This document shows positions 8,614 through 20,005 of a DNA stretch of 64,000 nt, in pieces; positions within the stretch are counted from its first letter, which is position 1; each line of letters opens with the position of its first letter. This DNA is from Euglena gracilis (taxonomy: Eukaryota > Euglenida > Euglenophyceae > Euglenales). The notes below the pieces were generated by a model. The model was not told where the DNA came from and searched no databases. It was given only the letters and a program-made list of their open reading frames with translations. The stretch is from the NCBI GenBank assembly GCA_039621445.1, contig CP154954.1, positions 24,998,954 to 25,062,953 of the forward strand. The letters are read 5' to 3'. The position numbers and the translations under genes were made by a program.

Positions 8614-11600
8614 GTGGGCCTTTTGGAGTGCAACTCGGTGGAAACACCGTGCTTTTTCCAACCCTCCCCTCAATTTCCACCCACCATACCATTTCACGCA
8701 TTGCCGGGATTACCCGCGGAAACTGCGGTTTTCCCTGCTTTGCCATGGAACCCGGATATGCGTCTGGTGGTACCGGAAATCTCTGGTGCCGTTTCCATTG
8801 TGGAGGACTATGAGGAAGATTTGAGAGATAACCTCACCCCCGGTGATGTTTACCGAAATTCTCGGTCAACTCCCAGCGGATCACCCGCTGAGGTAGCAAA
8901 CTTTGCATGTCCACCAATGTGTTGCGGAATGCGCAACCATGTTCAACAAGGTTTTGCAGTTTGATGAGGACAATCAAAGGGTTGTCAACACCAAACTGGA
9001 ATATTGCTGGAATTATTTGCAGGAAATCGGCAAATATTGCCAACACAATTTTGAAAGTGCGGGGAAAGACCTTCAACATTTTCGGGAAAGTGTTGACAGT
9101 ATTTTGTGCATCCAAATTCCACAAAACTTCCAACAAATCAGTGAAACACTGCATGAAGTGGAAACGCGGAATGATTCCAAGTTTCTGCATGTGCAAGATG
9201 GTATGAGCCATCTTTTTGCCAAAGTGGAATCATGTTCAACAATGCTACTGCAATTGCAGCAGCAATTACACGGCAAAATGCCACCCCCAAAATGCCGGAA
9301 ATCGGTAACTTTGCCGCGGTTGAGCATTTTGCCGCACTTACCACTTCTTTCAAAGGAGCCCAAAAACGTATTTTGCATCTTTGCTCGGAAATCGAGCATT
9401 TGAAGCAGTTTCAAGCGAAAGTGCAAGAAAATTTTGTTCCCCGTACGCAAATCCAGGTTTTGGAGGAACACATCCTACACTTGGAGCAGAAACCCTGCCA
9501 TTGTGCCGCAAATCAGGATGGATTGACCACCTTGAATGCGAAATTCGCGGATTGCGCACAACGGTTGGATTTTGCGCAACAACAAACACAAACGAACATT
9601 GGCGGTATTAATGCCACCGTTGTCGGTTTGCAGGAGCATGTTTCCGCACTTTCTAAGTGAATTCCCGTCATTAGTGGCATTCAAGCCGCTATTAGGGAAT
9701 TACAAACCCGTTGCACCTTGTTGTCCACCACAGTAACGGAAATTCGCGCACTTCCCAATATCTCGCGCGCTCGGATATCCGAGTCACCGGAATTTTGCTC
9801 ATTTTATAACAAAATGCTTGGTGACGACAAGGAAACCTTGCAAGCATTTTGTACGAGTTTGATTCAACTTGAGGAATCTGTGAATCGGAATGCCCGATCA
9901 ATGCAAGATGAGGTTTCACGGTTGGATGGACGAATTTCTGCGTTGTTGGAAAAGCCAACAGCGGAAAATTCGCGCACTACCACGGAAACCACCACCAAGT
10001 CATCCCACCAATTGCAAATTGTCTCAAATGCAGTAAAAGCGTTTGCGGGTGAACTCCGGAATGTGGAGGAGTCCAAAGGACAACTTGTCCAAGAATTACA
10101 CCTGGTTTCTGAAACGTTACCACACTTGGACGATTTTTCCTGTTACCGCAAACGCATTCGGCATTTGGAGACTGAGGTTGACCGTATTTACGGCCAACTC
10201 CAGTTGGTGGAACATTTGGAAGAAACGGTGCATGACTTGTCCGCAAGTTTGGACAAAATGTCCGCTCCGGTACCGGTTGTGCCACCACCCACCGCGGTAA
10301 GCGCTGCGGTTGGTATTCCAAATGTCCCGGAGTCGCGTTCTCAAATTACTGCTTTTGGAGTAGGAATCCCTACATCCACCGCGAATTTGGTACAACCACC
10401 CGCGAAAACGCGAATTGTGCCACCTTTACTGTTGCGAACACCGCAAACCTACTTTTCACGGGAAATTTCCGATAAGGAAATTGATCCTCCGCTCGAGAAT
10501 TCGAGTCTCCACCAAGAAATTCAACATTCCAACCTTGTTCGAGGAATGAGCCAACACCCCACACCTGGTATTGGTCATGTGTCGCATTCGCGACCATACT
10601 AACCACCAACGGGTTCTGGATTACCAGACCACCCATCGGGTTTTCGGCGGGAAACCCGCCCCACCGGGAGAATTTCACCAAATTTTTCGCAATTCCCGCA
10701 GGAAAATCCTGCCAGCCTCACACTTGGTGCGGGAAATCCTGCTCGGGGTACACATGAAGCGGAAAATCCGCGAAACACGTTTCGTGTTAAGAATTACCCT
10801 GACCCAAACCCCTGGAATACCATCGAGGGTCAGCGGGTTACTCAGAGAGACTTCAAGGGCACCATCGTAATCGCGAACAAGGTGAAGCCCCAATGGGACG
10901 GGGATCCAACCACATCGAGACAATTTTTTCGGACTGGGAGTACTACTGGGCACTAAAGGGACCCACCCAAGACCCGAATCCCGAGGTAGTCAAGATGGAA
11001 TTCATCGATTGCCTACCGAGGGAGGAGCGAGAACGCGCACGCAATTTGGTGATACGTAATGGCGTATCATTCGATGACCTGGTTGAGCAATATGCTTCAA
11101 CCAACTCAAGTCTGGTCACCAGGATTACCCTGGAGAAGAAATGGCGACATTGCGGCCATCGGATCGCAAGTGGAAATCCACTCCTTTGGTATGCCAAATG
11201 GTTAGCACTTGCTTCCGAAGTTGATGTACTTAGCGAGAAGCAAATGCGCGAACAATTCGATGCGGTTTTGTTGCATTTCACACCATCCCTCGTGTAGGAT
11301 ATCTATCGCGAGGAGTTGGCAGGGCATGAAATGACTCTTGCCCAACGTTGGAATTATGTGTCAAAGCAACTCAAGCTCACACAAGTTTTGGGACAATACA
11401 GTCCGCTTTCCAAACGCATCCCACCGCGGGAATCCCTGCGGGTGCGGTTAATGCGTTGCAAAAATCACCCATGTCACCAAGATCACCCACCACGGGATCG
11501 AAAACGCGGAATCAGCGTTCTTCGGACCAAGGCACGGATAAAATGTGCTTTTTGTGCAACAAATCTGGTCACATGTCTCGGGAATGCCCGAATCCTGATG

Positions 11601-12025
11601 CACGAAAGCGTATTGGAAGCCCAAGGGGCTCGACCTCCTCACGGCGATCGGGTTCCTCGGCGTTTTCACGACAATCAGGAGTTTCACGTTCTTCGGAGAA
11701 CCACTTTAGCGGTAGTAGGCCCAAGTCACCATCGCGTGATGGTCGGGAAACCCGTCCTTCTCGCGGTCGGTCACCTGGCCCCCCTACCCAGAAACGAGAT
11801 TTCTTTCGCGATTCTTCACGATCTCGTTCGCGAAGTGGATCATCCTCTTCGCGCGAGTCACCGGGGAAACCTCGGTACACCGGTCATGGTCGACGGGAAA
11901 CCCGTTCACCACGACGGTTTGATGGAAGAACGGAATACCGTTCCGCCCGTCTTGCGGAACCCCGCCACAACTCCCGTTGTTCACTTTGCGGTTCCAAAGA
12001 CCACCACTCATCCAAATGTCCCTGA
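8614..12025 (+). pseudogene. Gag polyprotein of G1, coiled coil plus two zinc knuckles
   Basis: This is the capsid and nucleocapsid precursor that would package element RNA. Frames from 8614, 8903, 9232 and 9718 encode a long heptad-rich segment with many Leu, Gln and His, probably a coiled coil. Next comes a capsid-like part with WDGDPTTSRQFF and FSDWEYYWALKGP (10880-11280), then an Arg/Ser-rich tail. The tail has two CCHC knuckles, CFLCNKSGHMSREC and CSLCGSKDHHSSKC, both C-x2-C-x4-H-x4-C. Breaks are a TGA at 9658, a TAA at 10600, a TAG at 11296, a frameshift near 9280, and a short T run at 10924-10929 that shifts the capsid part. The extended coiled coil is unusual for a gypsy gag. Confidence 0.8.
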
Positions 12026-12323
12026 TCTCGTTCACCCCTGGCCCGGCTACGGAAATCGCGGTAAGCGCCGCGAGGACCGTGTTAACTCCTCCAACCGGCA
12101 AAGAGTCGGTTTCAAGATTTCTTGTTTCGAGGAGGACACCCCGGCTTCGGGCAGGGAGTGGGATGAGACCTCGGACGGGAAATTTAATGAGGCCCGAATG
12201 GCGGTGCGCTCATTGAATTCCATCTAGTACACCAAAAAGTTCGTTGCCGGCTATGTGGCCGGTTCGGACTTGGAGTAGGGGAGCCCGTGGTCCGAGGGCA
12301 CGGACCTCTGGGCTGATGAACAG

Positions 12324-12541
12324 ATGGAGGTAAGACCTGATCAACCTTGCCCCCCCTGCCCATCCGCCTTCATGGTCAGTACCCGTAATTATTTCGGGTC
12401 CCCTACCCCTCAATCCACATTTCCGCTCGGAATGCTGAGCAAAGTAGGACAGGGTTCATGGGAGAGCTGGCATGCAAACGTATTTCCGCCAGACCATTCA
12501 CTTTGTGTACCACTAATGGAAATACTCGTCCAAGCGGAAAT
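12324..12541 (+). pseudogene. Start of G1 pol, upstream of the L1 insertion
   Basis: An open frame ends in LCVPLMEILVQAEI exactly at the border of L1. In the same frame the sequence resumes at 20006 with IRIQNFSTKVEILIDTG, the active site of the aspartic protease. The continuity across the 7.5-kb insertion, with a single copy of the AAAT duplication removed, shows that this was one protein before L1 arrived. Confidence 0.7.
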
Positions 12542-13133
12542 TGTTGGGGGATGAGGACCCTCGCCCGGGGGGGCTGCCGGGGCCGCAACCACTTTTTTCT
12601 GGCCCTGGAGGGCTCAGGCCAGAGCCTTTCTGAAATTGGGCCCCGTTTTCGAACATGCCAACCGGCGGCAAAGGGGGTGAGGTGTGCCCCCCCGACCCAG
12701 GGTCCCCAGTTGCCCTGCGTAGGATCTTTTTTTCCCTCCACTGTTGGTTTTCCCCCATTTTCCAACTTTTGGACCAAAGGGTGGACAAAAACAAAACCAA
12801 CCCACCTACTTAGGATCAAACAGCAGAGCACAACAAACCTGGGACTTGAGAGGGTGAGTGAGTACCTTGAGTTCAGGTGTTGGGTGGGAAATATATATGG
12901 AAATGAATGCCTTTATTTCCTTGGATAATTGAGTTGTCCTCTTTGATCTTTCAATTCTCAATTGACTTTTCTGCCCTTGTGATTCTCAAATCGAATTCTC
13001 AAATTCTTCCTGGAATTTGCTGGGGTTCCAATTCCACTCGCGTGGCGGTTGACTTGCTTGGGTTATTTCTACTGGGGGGTTGCTGGGAATTTTCTCGGAA
13101 ATTTTTGGCTGCCGACGCCAGCGGCAGCCGACA
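12542..13133 (-). repeat. LTR of L1 (3' LTR in sense)
   Basis: It matches 19414-20005 along its full 592 bp with a modest number of point changes (I estimate a few percent by eye). The end nearest the flank contains a short hairpin, GGCTGCCGACGCCAGCGGCAGCC. The pair brackets L1. Confidence 0.85.
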
Positions 13134-13179
13134 CCCCCTCCCTTGCGACGTCAGTCGGACCCGTTTTTCTGCCCCCCTC

Positions 13180-14790
13180 TGTTTTCTGAGTGTCTCCTTT
13201 CACCCACTGGGGGGTCAAACTTGAAAACTTTTCCTTTCCAGCAGCACTCACTTTCCTTCAGCACAGCATAAACCAAGACTTGAAATCTTCATCTGGCGCT
13301 CAGGCGTTCCAGGAGTCAAGGAGTTCAGGACAGTTGCAGCTGCAAAAAACAGAAATTTTTGTAATTAGGATAGGCGCCTCCTAATTCAATTTTGGGTTTT
13401 AAATTTTAAACCTGGCGCCGCCCACACACCCCTCTCTGGACACTGCGTGCCCACTGCCTTCGGCAATTTTTTTGCGGCGCCAAAATTGGCCTTTTTTGGG
13501 GGGACGGCTGAAATTTGCTTTTTTTAAATTTTTGAACGCTGAGTCAGGGGTATAATACAGCTGACCGGGATTTAGTCCAACAATGCCAAGCACCAATAGG
13601 GGGGCCACAGGGCCACCAGCCCACCCCAGAGAGGGGGCCAGTGGGGGGCTGCCAGGGGGAGTCCCAGGGCCTGTGGGTAGGCCCCCTTGTAGCGGTCCTC
13701 CCATCTGGGCCCTGGGCCTGGGCCACTGGCCAGCACAATCCCAAAGCCAATCTTGCAGGGAGGGGGCTCAAATTGAACACACAATCACTGCAAAGAGGCT
13801 TCACCACTTGAATCACTGAAATTTGGGCTGTCCCCTGTGCCGACCTGGAGCCTGAGGTGCACTTGTGGGGAGGACCCTCCTTTCATCTTTTGCCTCCTCA
13901 TTCTCCTTTTTGCTGAACTTGAAATTGGATTGGGAACTTTTGCCAATTTGAAACATTGACTTATCCTTCCACAGACAAATGCCACTTGTACTGGCCATTT
14001 TGTGGGGGGGACTGTGAACCCTGCCCCAACCAACTCAAACAACGGCGTGGCACAAGGATACTCCAGCATTCTGACAACAATGTCTTGAAGACCTTCCCAC
14101 CAGGGGGCAGTAACCCACTTTGGGACAACCAACACCGCATGACCATGATCCTTCTTCAGCTTGCGGATGACATTTGCAATGAGGCTGAATGGGGGATTTG
14201 CCCACAACAATCCAACAATGGAATGTGTCCACTTCACTGTGAAGGAATCTTCCACAAATTGTGACCCAGGTCCCCACCAGCATTTGAATCTCTTGCCTTC
14301 TTCCAAACTGAATGCATCAATGTTGGGGGTCTTCAATCCCAATCTGTCAATGATTTCAACAACATACTGAAATTTTACTGCATACAGCTCAGATTTCCAG
14401 CCCAGTTTTCTGCAGCATTGATCTTCCCAGATTTCTTCATCATTGACAATCCCTGACTTGACACTTTCTGAAATGTCCATTTATTCTGGCCAAACTGGCT
14501 GACTTTTGTCCTCCAGGCCTTGCGCAACAATTGAAGTCTTTGTGTTTTCTGAGTGTCTCCTTTCACCCTCTGGGGGGTCAAACTTGAAAACTTTTCCTTT
14601 CCAGCAGCACTCACTTTCCTTCAGCACAGCATAAACCAAGACTTGAAATCTTCATCTGGCGCTCAGGCCTTCCAGGAGTCAAAGAGTTCAGGACAGTTGC
14701 AGCTGCAAAAAAACAGAAATTTTTGTAATTAGGATAGGCGCCTCCTAATTCAATTTTGGGTTTTAAATTTTAAACCTGGCGCTGCCCGCA
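13180..14790 (-). mobile_element. Small LTR-type element T1 inside L1
   Basis: Direct repeats of about 248 bp (13180-13426 and 14543-14790) begin TGTGGGC or TGCGGGC and end AGAAAACA in the sense direction. They flank a 1.1-kb interior. The sister element L2 has no such insertion: at 39760-39785 its sequence runs straight through the corresponding CTGCC/CCCCCC junction. T1 is therefore a real later insertion. The interior holds one ORF with a DIRS-like methyltransferase domain. With no polymerase of its own it would be non-autonomous, like a TRIM with a cargo gene. Confidence 0.75.
13785..14480 (-). CDS. Methyltransferase-like protein carried by T1
   Basis: The 231-codon frame shows TPNIDAFSLEEGKRF near residue 55, then GLLWANPPFSLIANVIRKL and AVLVVPKWVTAPWWEGL, with FTVPPTKWP further on. 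NPPF with the WW motif is the signature of the adenine-methyltransferase-like domain of DIRS pol proteins (compare YANPPW in D1 and D2). Here it stands alone without RNase H or recombinase. An overlapping frame (14614-14375) starts in the terminal repeat with MSAAGKEKFSSLTPQ and could be its leader. The frame is open throughout, unlike most genes in the window. Activity cannot be judged from sequence. Confidence 0.6.
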   Translation of the reverse strand: MDISESVKSGIVNDEEIWEDQCCRKLGWKSELYAVKFQYVVEIIDRLGLKTPNIDAFSLEEGKRFKCWWGPGSQFVEDSFTVKWTHSIVGLLWANPPFSLIANVIRKLKKDHGHAVLVVPKWVTAPWWEGLQDIVVRMLEYPCATPLFELVGAGFTVPPTKWPVQVAFVCGRISQCFKLAKVPNPISSSAKRRMRRQKMKGGSSPQVHLRLQVGTGDSPNFSDSSGEASLQ

Positions 14791-17700
14791 CCCCCCCCCC
14801 CGAACAAAAACGAGGAGAGTGAAATTGATTTTTTTTGTGGGGGGCGAAAATTCTGTGTTTTCTTTTTGAAACGGGTCTTGTCGCTTTTTTTTTGTTGAAA
14901 ATCAGTGTTACGAGTCTGACCCCCCAGCCATGATATCGGGCACCTTGGGGGACTCTGAGAAATCAGGTCTACGAGGGAAGCCCCCCCACCCCTTTCCTCC
15001 GACAAGCATGGGGAATGGGTCTTTGAACACAAAATCTGAAAATTCTGAGTGAAACCAACTCTGGGCACTCCACCCCAAGGCCTAAGTCCCACGCTACCCC
15101 CTTGGTGAAAATCCTTTTGGCAGCTTTCATTGTGTGAAACTTCATTTGTCGATTTTTTTATAAAAAATTTAAAAAAATCAGGGACCTTGGCCAACAGTGC
15201 CTCAAAAAATGAATTGTGTGGGAAAAAGAAAAGGAGAACGAGAAACCTAGGCATTCCTTTCCAATTCGGGACAGTTGGGTAAGAAAAAGGCGAACGGTGA
15301 GGTGCAAAGGTAAGACGGTTGGTTATATATGGCGGGAATAGTGTACAGACGGGTGTGCGGGTTCGTGTGCAGTTGTGTGTTTTGTGTGTGTGCACGCTCA
15401 CTTCCTTGTCATGCATTCCAAACCGAAAATGACTGGGTCGATCGATTTTTTTTGAATGCAAAGAAAACAGGGCTTCACATTGGCCCTCAGCCACTTTCTC
15501 ACAGGGCTTCAGTGCCCACGTGGCTCGTTTTTTTTTTTTCATTGGCCCACACCAGGGCCTATGGACGGAGGAGGGGTCATCTCCAGTCCAGGGTCCCCCC
15601 CTCCCCCCGAGTTCGGATGCCTCCAAGCTGTGTTCCATGAAAAAATGCCTTTGACCAATATCCAATAGTCCGGACCGAATGAAAAACTGAGTTTTAAAAC
15701 TCCAACTCGTTTTGTCGTCCACCAGAAAAATTATCAAAATCCAACGTTTTTTCCAACCCTTTGTGTAAAAATCCTCCAGAAACAAAAATCCTCAAAAAAA
15801 TCAAAAAACTGAGTCCAACCCACAAGTCCAGGGCCTACAAAAGCCCTCAACAAGATCCAAAATTCCAACTGCCATGTACAACAAACAAAGTCCAACCGAG
15901 ACCAACCAACCCAACAGAAACAACATCCAGCAGCATACCGTTGCATAGGGGCCAGGCCATTCCAGCCCAACCCTGGGCACAACCAATTCACAGCCGAAAC
16001 CAACCGATTCGGCTTGCCAATTAAAATTCACTGCCCCCCCCCCCCCAATCGCACGAGGCAATGGGGGTCAAATGGTCAAATGACAAGGCAAACTCAAAAA
16101 TACTGAAAATTCAAATCCAATTTTCTCAGCCAAAGCAATTTTTCGCTGCCCCCCCCCCCCCAGTCACATGGGGCCATGGGGGTCAATCTGGCTTCAGCCT
16201 CCAAACAAAAAAATAACAAAACTGGGCCGTAATATCCAGACCGGCTGAAATCACACACATGTCAAAAGACGGGCCTTCACAATGTCCCCCCCACCCCGTC
16301 AACCAATGCGGGGAGGGCCATGGGTTAAAAATTCCTGGCTGCAAAACTGAAATCCCCGTTCGATGAAAAAAATTGAGAAAATGGAAATTTCATCAAACCC
16401 CGTCACAATCTGGGGTGTGACCAAAAACAGTCACGGTCACAAAATGACGCATTCCTGTCCCCACCCAAACGTCTCACAGGGTATCCAATTCTGAGTCAAA
16501 AAATTCCAACCGTAAAACCAAATCTGATTTTGATCCAGCACACCATCAAAAAAACAGAGCTCAACACAGTCCCCCCCCCCCAGCTGCACGAGGAGGGAGA
16601 AAAACTGGCTCCAAACCAAAGCAAAATTCTGAGACCCGAAAACATGAAAAATCTGATTCAGCGCTGTGGGAGCAGCCAACCTGGGCCTGGACCTGGGCAT
16701 TGGCCGTGCATCGGGCCACTGCCCACTGCAGGCTCTGTGAGGTCCTTAAGCTTCTCTCCCCAGCACTTCAGTAAATACCACAAACAATCCACAATTGTGA
16801 TCATCATCGTAATCATGTGATTCAATTGCTTGGGTCTCATTGATGTCATTGAAATCTGTTCTTAATCTCATTGAAATGTTCATCCCAGTCCTTGAAGTTG
16901 ATTCTTGGCAAACTCTTGCACTTTTTGAATTTAATAAATTCACTCAAATTCCTTGGTGACTTGTCTGCTTTAGATCACAATGTAATTCAATGTCAATGTA
17001 ATCATCATTGTCCCAGTCAACAAAATTGGACTTGTTGAACAAAACAACCTTGAAATTCTCAGACTCTTTGGCGTTGATTCTCTTCGGTGCTTCTGTTTGA
17101 TTGATTGCTTGAACCTGCATGACAAAGCACACACACACGCACAAAATTCACCACTGGCAACACAGAAGGGAGATTTCTGAATTTTCTTACTGAACCGAAC
17201 CTGAAAATGCCACTGAACTCTGAACCAAAAAGGCACTTAAAATCTGTATCTTGATCCATCCAATGGGTCACACGAAAACTGTGTATGCAACCCCCAAAAC
17301 TGTAAAAATTGCCCTCAGGAGTTTTGCATTGTGAGGCCTCATGTGATTCTCCCTTAAGCAGACTCCTACAGCTGAAAAAAATGCAACAGAAAGTGTTACC
17401 CACAGATCAACAGATCTTTCACTGAAAAACTGAACTGAATGATGATGATGCCACTGATGGGCCCAAAAATGGACTTACCTCAGGGGTGTCTTTTCCTCCT
17501 GGTTTTATCCACCTTGGTTCCCACTGACTGAAAATTGAAACCTTTCCTGAGCCCTTAGATGGGTGGCCACAGGGGTGTTTATTCCTGGCCTGGGTCCAAC
17601 CCCACCCTTGGAACCCCTCTTTGCGCGCTTTCCAAAAAACTTTTTGGTTCGAGTGGTCCATCGGAGGTCTCCCCCCTCCTCAGGAGTTGGCAAAAACCCA

Positions 17701-18395
17701 GATAAAACCTGCCACAGGACTGCTGGGCTGCCACACTCGAAAACCACAAAAAAACTGGACTGAAAAATCCCAAAAAACTGTGCCGATTCTCCAACATATG
17801 TCCCTGTCCGGGGGTAAGTTTCTCTCTGAAAAAACTGTCCCGTGACAAAAAGGACCAGCAAAAACACAAACAATGATCCCACCTGAAATGCCTGATTTGT
17901 CCCCGTCTGGGATGGTGACACATGTCAATGCCGTGCCCCACCCCAAATGACATTCGGGACAAGAACCGAAAACTGAAAACTCTGAAACTGAAAATGAAGG
18001 ATCATTGATCTGGCTGCCTGAACACTAGGAGAAAATTCCCAAGCATCGTGGCTGGGCGTCTCCATTGATGTGGAAAGCAACCGGGGAAAAAACATGCACC
18101 CCAGAAACCAGATTCAAAATGTTTGACTTGGCTGCTTTTCCATAAGCCAAACTCTGTGAACTGAAAATCCAGATTTAAAATTCTGGTTGATTACGCATCT
18201 GCCTCCAACACCAGATCACCATGAAAAACGTATCGCAAAACAATCACAATGCCACAAGCAAATCACAAAAACATACTGATCTGTAAAGTGCTGTGCGGTG
18301 CCAGTCAGTGGTTAGACCTGTGAAAAGACCTCGAAAAATCACCACCACCACTGATGCGGTGGAAACCACCCCCAGCTGTTCCAGGGATTTGCAAA
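14791..18395. other. L1 interior without convincing genes
   Basis: Frames in this stretch are low in complexity and are interrupted in the sister copy L2 (36.2-39.8 kb, opposite strand), although the DNA itself is clearly homologous between the two. Poly-C blocks such as 16030-16047 and 16150-16161 recur in the same order in L2. A transcribed noncoding body is the simplest reading. Confidence 0.5.
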
Positions 18396-19826
18396 TCAGT
18401 CCCAACCCCACCAATCCTGAAACCAACTTGGTCTCAAAAATTGAAAGTCATTCCAGCTGTTTTTGGCAGGCCTCCAGAATTTTTTTGCCTGTCTGAATTT
18501 CCTTGGCTGTGCGGCAAAATCCGAGGAAGATTTCTCAGAAGACACTGATGACGGCTGCAAATTTGTGACATGTCCAGAATTCAGATTCACAGGCACAAAA
18601 TTTTCTGGACTTAGAAATTTTTCATTGGGCTGTAACTTTTCAATGATTTGCAATTCAAAGATTTTCAGCCGTTCCTCCAGAATCTTTTCTTCACTCTCCA
18701 GCCGTTTTGACAGAGCCTCGCCCTTCTCACACAGGGACTGGATGCTTTCAGAAAAACGATTTTCAATTTCACTGCAAGTTCATGTGTAAAGGTCATGAAA
18801 ACTATCTGCCAAATTTCTCAGACGGGTTACAACTTCAGCCATCCGTCCCTCCAAGTGGCTGGACTCACTTTGGCTGGGCACTTCCTCCAGTTTCGTCAGT
18901 CTCTCGTTCAGGGAAAAAGTGTTTAAAAATAATTCTGTGATACCTGCCTCAACTTTTTGCCACCACTCATCCCAAGGGTCATTAAAAGTTTCAGGTTTTG
19001 TGACCTCTGAAGTTTCCACACTGTCTGATTTAACACTCACCTGTCCTGATTCAGATTCACACGCCACACCTCTGATGTGCAAAACATTTGGACAAGCAAA
19101 TCTCTGTGGTTTAACTTCAGGTTCTCTTGGCAGTGACCTTTTTGGGCTTACCCCTGACGCTTTACAAGATTGACATGGAGAAGCTGAGGCAGGGCCATGA
19201 GAATGTCCAATGGCTGCTTCACATCTGAGTTTCCAAAACTCCCTCTGAGACGCCAGATATTCAGCCTCCCTTTTTCTTTGTTCCTCTGTTTGGGTATCAC
19301 TGAATTCAATTCCCAACAATTTGAAGTGGTCACAGTATTCTTTGATTTCTTTTTCATCAAAGGAATCTAAAAATTCTTCACTGACAGAGTCAGTGAAGCC
19401 ACCTCTGCTACCATGTTGGGGGATGAGAACCCTCGCCCGGGGGGGCTGCCGGGGCCGCAACCACTTTTTTCTGGCCCTGGAGGGCTCAGGCCAGGGCCTT
19501 TCTGAAATTGGGCCCCGTTTTCGAACATGCCAACCGGCGGCAAAGGGGGTGAGGTGTGCCCCCCCGACCCAGGGTCCCCAGTTGCCCCGCGTAGGATCTT
19601 TTTTTCTCTCCACTGTTGATTTTTGCCCATTTTCCAACTTTTGGACCAAAGGGTGGACAAAAACAAAACCAACCCACCTTCTTAGGATCAAACAGCAGAG
19701 CACAACAAACCTGGGACTTGAGAGGGTGAGTGAGTACCTTGAGTTCAGGTGTTGGGTGGGAAAGAAATATGGAAATGAATGCCTTGATTTTTTTGGATAA
19801 TTGAATTGTCCTCTTTGATCTTTCAA
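18396..19826 (-). pseudogene. Gag-like ORF of L1
   Basis: The frame opens inside the 5' LTR at 19826 and runs to 18780, then continues in another frame to 18396. The LTR part is probably not functional protein. After GGFTDSVSEEFLDSFDEKEI it becomes acidic with predicted helices, for example LNERLTKLEEV and AEVVTRLRNLADSF. It ends in a Trp/Arg-rich tail, RKFRQAKKFWRPAKNSW. The tail is conserved in L2, which argues for past coding. No zinc knuckle is present. A structural role is inferred only from position. Confidence 0.45.
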
Positions 19827-20005
19827 TTCTCAATTGACTTTTCTGCCCTTGTGATTCTCAAATCGAATTCTCAAATTCTTCCTGGAATTTGCTGGGGTTC
19901 CAATTCCACTCGCGTGGCGGTTGACTTGCTTGGGTTATTTCTACTGGGGGGTTTCTGGGATTTTTCTGGGAAATTTTTGGCTGCCGACGCCAGCGGCAGC
20001 CGACA
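19414..20005 (-). repeat. LTR of L1 (5' LTR in sense)
   Basis: This is the partner of 12542-13133. Directly left of it, at 19402-19413, CCTCTGCTACCA is identical to the 3' end of eukaryotic initiator tRNA-Met, which fixes the sense strand as minus. Confidence 0.85.

Larger units (their letters stand above)
12542..20005 (-). mobile_element. LTR retroelement L1 without pol (LARD-like)
   Basis: Direct repeats of 592 bp (12542-13133, 19414-20005) start TGTCGG and end CCAACA in the sense (minus) direction. The target duplication is AAAT: the left flank ends GCGGAAAT and the right flank starts AAATCCGC. Next to the 5' LTR (19402-19413) lies a 12-base match to the complement of the initiator-tRNA-Met 3' end (TGGTAGCAGAGG in sense). 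The 3' LTR is preceded by the polypurine tract AAGGGAGGGGG. The only plausible gene is a gag-like ORF, and no reverse transcriptase was found. It would depend on enzymes from another element. It carries the T1 insertion. Confidence 0.85.

Noticed and set aside
14763-15785. A 340-codon minus-strand frame in L1
   Set aside because: The homologous DNA in L2 does not keep the frame, the composition is odd (long Lys, Phe and Gly runs), and no motif is seen.
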